A program made the translations under genes and the position numbers. From Candidatus Thioglobus sp. (GTDB lineage: Bacteria > Pseudomonadota > Gammaproteobacteria > PS1 > Thioglobaceae): DNA of 6,399 nt. Positions within the stretch are counted from its first letter, which is position 1, and the number at the start of each line of letters is the position of its first letter. The stretch spans positions 1 to 6,399 of the forward strand of contig QOAH01000062.1 of NCBI GenBank assembly GCA_003978185.1, given 5' to 3'. The notes beneath the pieces were generated by a model. That model worked only from the letters and a program-made list of their open reading frames with translations, was not told where the DNA came from and ran no database searches. Shown here piece by piece: positions 5,331-6,399 of this stretch.

Positions 5331-5660
5331 ATGAGCTTACCTAACTGTCCAAAATGTAATTCTGAGTATGTGTACGAAGACGGAAATCTACTGGTTTGCC
5401 CTGAATGCGCGTATGAGTTTTCAGCAGATGAGTTGAATGAACAGGAAGAAGTGGTCAAGGATGCTAATGGCAACACGCTAGTTGATGGCGATACGGTTAG
5501 TGTGATTAAAGATCTTAAAATTAAAGGCACATCCTCTGCTGTTAAAGTTGGCACCAAAGTTAAGAATATTCGCCTATGCGATGGTGATCACAATATTGAT
5601 TGTAAAATCCCTGGCCACGGCGCTATGAAACTCAAATCTGAGTTTGTTAAGAAAGTTTAG
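5331..5660 (+). CDS. yjdM: YjdM/PhnA-family zinc-ribbon protein
   Basis: This 109-aa protein is close to E. coli YjdM (old name PhnA) along its whole length. It has an N-terminal zinc ribbon with CPKC at residues 6-9 and CPEC at 23-26, then a small KOW/SH3-like domain containing VKDANGN (42-48), the IKDLKIKG strand and the ending [11 protein letters not shown]. The name PhnA caused confusion with phosphonoacetate hydrolase; this family has no demonstrated hydrolase activity and its role is unknown. It starts 3 nt after thyA with a poor Shine-Dalgarno, so it is probably the last gene of the lgt-thyA-yjdM unit. No hairpin terminator is visible in the 16 nt before the converging gene. Confidence 0.94.
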   Translation: MSLPNCPKCNSEYVYEDGNLLVCPECAYEFSADELNEQEEVVKDANGNTLVDGDTVSVIKDLKIKGTSSAVKVGTKVKNIRLCDGDHNIDCKIPGHGAMKLKSEFVKKV

Positions 5661-5676
5661 ATTTAATCAAGTTTGG

Positions 5677-6399
5677 TTATTTCCATATATCAACCGTAAT
5701 ACCTTGCTCTCTTAATTTATCAGATTTTCCTTCAAGATATCGTTGGAAGTTGGGTTGATGCTTGTATGCACCTGAGAGTACATAAGTGATAATGCCATGG
5801 AAGTGGTAAGCTTTAAAGAAGGCATCTTTTCTAATAATTTCTTTGCCTTGTTTATCAAAGAATACAATAGCAGGTTTATAGTTTAGTTCTAGTTCATCAT
5901 ACCAATCTTTGGCGGTAACACGTCTACCATCCGGGGTGATAAGCTTTTCATCTGATAGGGCGTTGAATTGTACGACTTGCATAGATTTTAATAAACCTTT
6001 GGTTTGCTCTAATTGCATCAATGTTTGATGGAAAGTGTCACATTCTATACAGTTAGGCTCTTCAAAAAATACCGCTAAATTTTCACGCGCTGGAAACCGT
6101 TCACTACGGGTTAAGAGGTGTGGGGCGGGGTCGAACAAGTTGCTAGCATTGAGCTTTCCTGCCGTGTCTTTTTTAAAAGAATTACTATAACGTGAATAGG
6201 TTTGCTTGAGATATTGCTTAGTTGATACATAGTCAAGCATTGAGTCTAACTTATCAATCGATTGGTAGCCATTTACTCTTAGTACAATATCACCTTTGGC
6301 ATTAAGGAAGATAATGGTTGGGGTAAATTGAACTTTCATGAAAGCGGAAAATTCTTTTTCTGTAAATTCTCTGCCTTTCCAATCGGTCAGATCTCGATC
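5677..6399 (-). CDS. Tandem thioredoxin-fold protein, C-terminal part (runs off the right edge)
   Basis: The reading frame is open to base 6399, so the N-terminus is missing; a Met at 6339 is internal, since thioredoxin-like sequence (DWKGREFTEKEFSAF) continues upstream of it. The visible 240 residues hold the end of one thioredoxin fold, with its cis-proline strand TPTIIF at 26-31 and GDIVLRVNGY at 36-45, then a linker. A second fold follows: strand LAVFFEE (108-114), redox motif C117-I-E-C120 with H124 following, cis-proline strand KPAIVFFD (175-182) and a helical tail ending GITVDIWK. The C-x-x-C of the first domain, if any, lies outside. The layout recalls SoxW-like thiol-disulfide proteins of sulfur oxidisers, which keep Sox proteins or c-type cytochromes reduced in the periplasm. 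Location and partners cannot be seen here. It converges on yjdM with a 16-nt gap. Confidence 0.8.
   Translation of the reverse strand, partial: DRDLTDWKGREFTEKEFSAFMKVQFTPTIIFLNAKGDIVLRVNGYQSIDKLDSMLDYVSTKQYLKQTYSRYSNSFKKDTAGKLNASNLFDPAPHLLTRSERFPARENLAVFFEEPNCIECDTFHQTLMQLEQTKGLLKSMQVVQFNALSDEKLITPDGRRVTAKDWYDELELNYKPAIVFFDKQGKEIIRKDAFFKAYHFHGIITYVLSGAYKHQPNFQRYLEGKSDKLREQGITVDIWK

Noticed and set aside
5661..5676. Bidirectional terminator between yjdM and the converging gene
   Set aside because: The 16-nt gap and its flanks contain no stem of useful length followed by a T run on either strand.
6337..6339. Met at 6339 as the true start of the thioredoxin-fold protein
   Set aside because: The frame stays open to the window edge, and the upstream residues fit the thioredoxin fold, placing this Met inside the domain just before its cis-proline strand.

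Overview
The window is an AT-rich, tightly packed stretch of bacterial chromosome. Nine protein genes and one tRNA gene cover almost all of it, and no gene-free stretch reaches 300 bases (the longest is 104 bp, 2538-2641). The gene set points to a gammaproteobacterium: lgt and thyA overlap as a pair, there is a YjdM/PhnA zinc-ribbon protein, an MlaC-like protein and a tRNA with encoded CCA. The low G+C, a BigR/SqrR-like two-cysteine ArsR regulator and a tandem thioredoxin-fold protein of the kind seen in sulfur oxidisers fit a marine sulfur-oxidising lineage such as the SUP05/Thioglobus group. That placement is inference from memory, not a search.

Left arm (1-2537, minus strand): ctpA, parA and parB read leftward as one tight unit, with 1-3 nt between stop and start codons. 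CtpA is an exported S41 protease. ParA and ParB (ParB cut off by the left edge) form the chromosome segregation pair.

Divergent region (2538-2641): a 104-bp spacer separates ctpA from the rightward genes. It holds a consensus -10 box for the rightward promoter, a weaker leftward promoter overlapping it, and a small inverted repeat that could be an operator.

Centre (2642-3573, plus strand): an exported MlaC/Ttg2-family lipid-binding protein is followed 2 nt later by an ArsR-family repressor. The repressor lacks the classic metal motif but has two cysteines placed as in the persulfide sensors BigR and SqrR. This is the most interesting pairing in the window.

Right arm (3611-5660, plus strand): a complete tRNA-Arg(CCG) is followed after 15 nt by lgt (prolipoprotein diacylglyceryl transferase), then thyA (thymidylate synthase, overlapping by 4 nt) and yjdM (3 nt gap). 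These very probably form one transcription unit. Converging from the right edge (5677-6399, minus strand) is the C-terminal part of a protein with two thioredoxin-like domains.

Most of the content is ordinary housekeeping. No mobile element, CRISPR array or phage gene was seen. Candidate new biology is limited to the regulator/MlaC pair with its putative operator, the tRNA-lgt junction and the double-thioredoxin protein.
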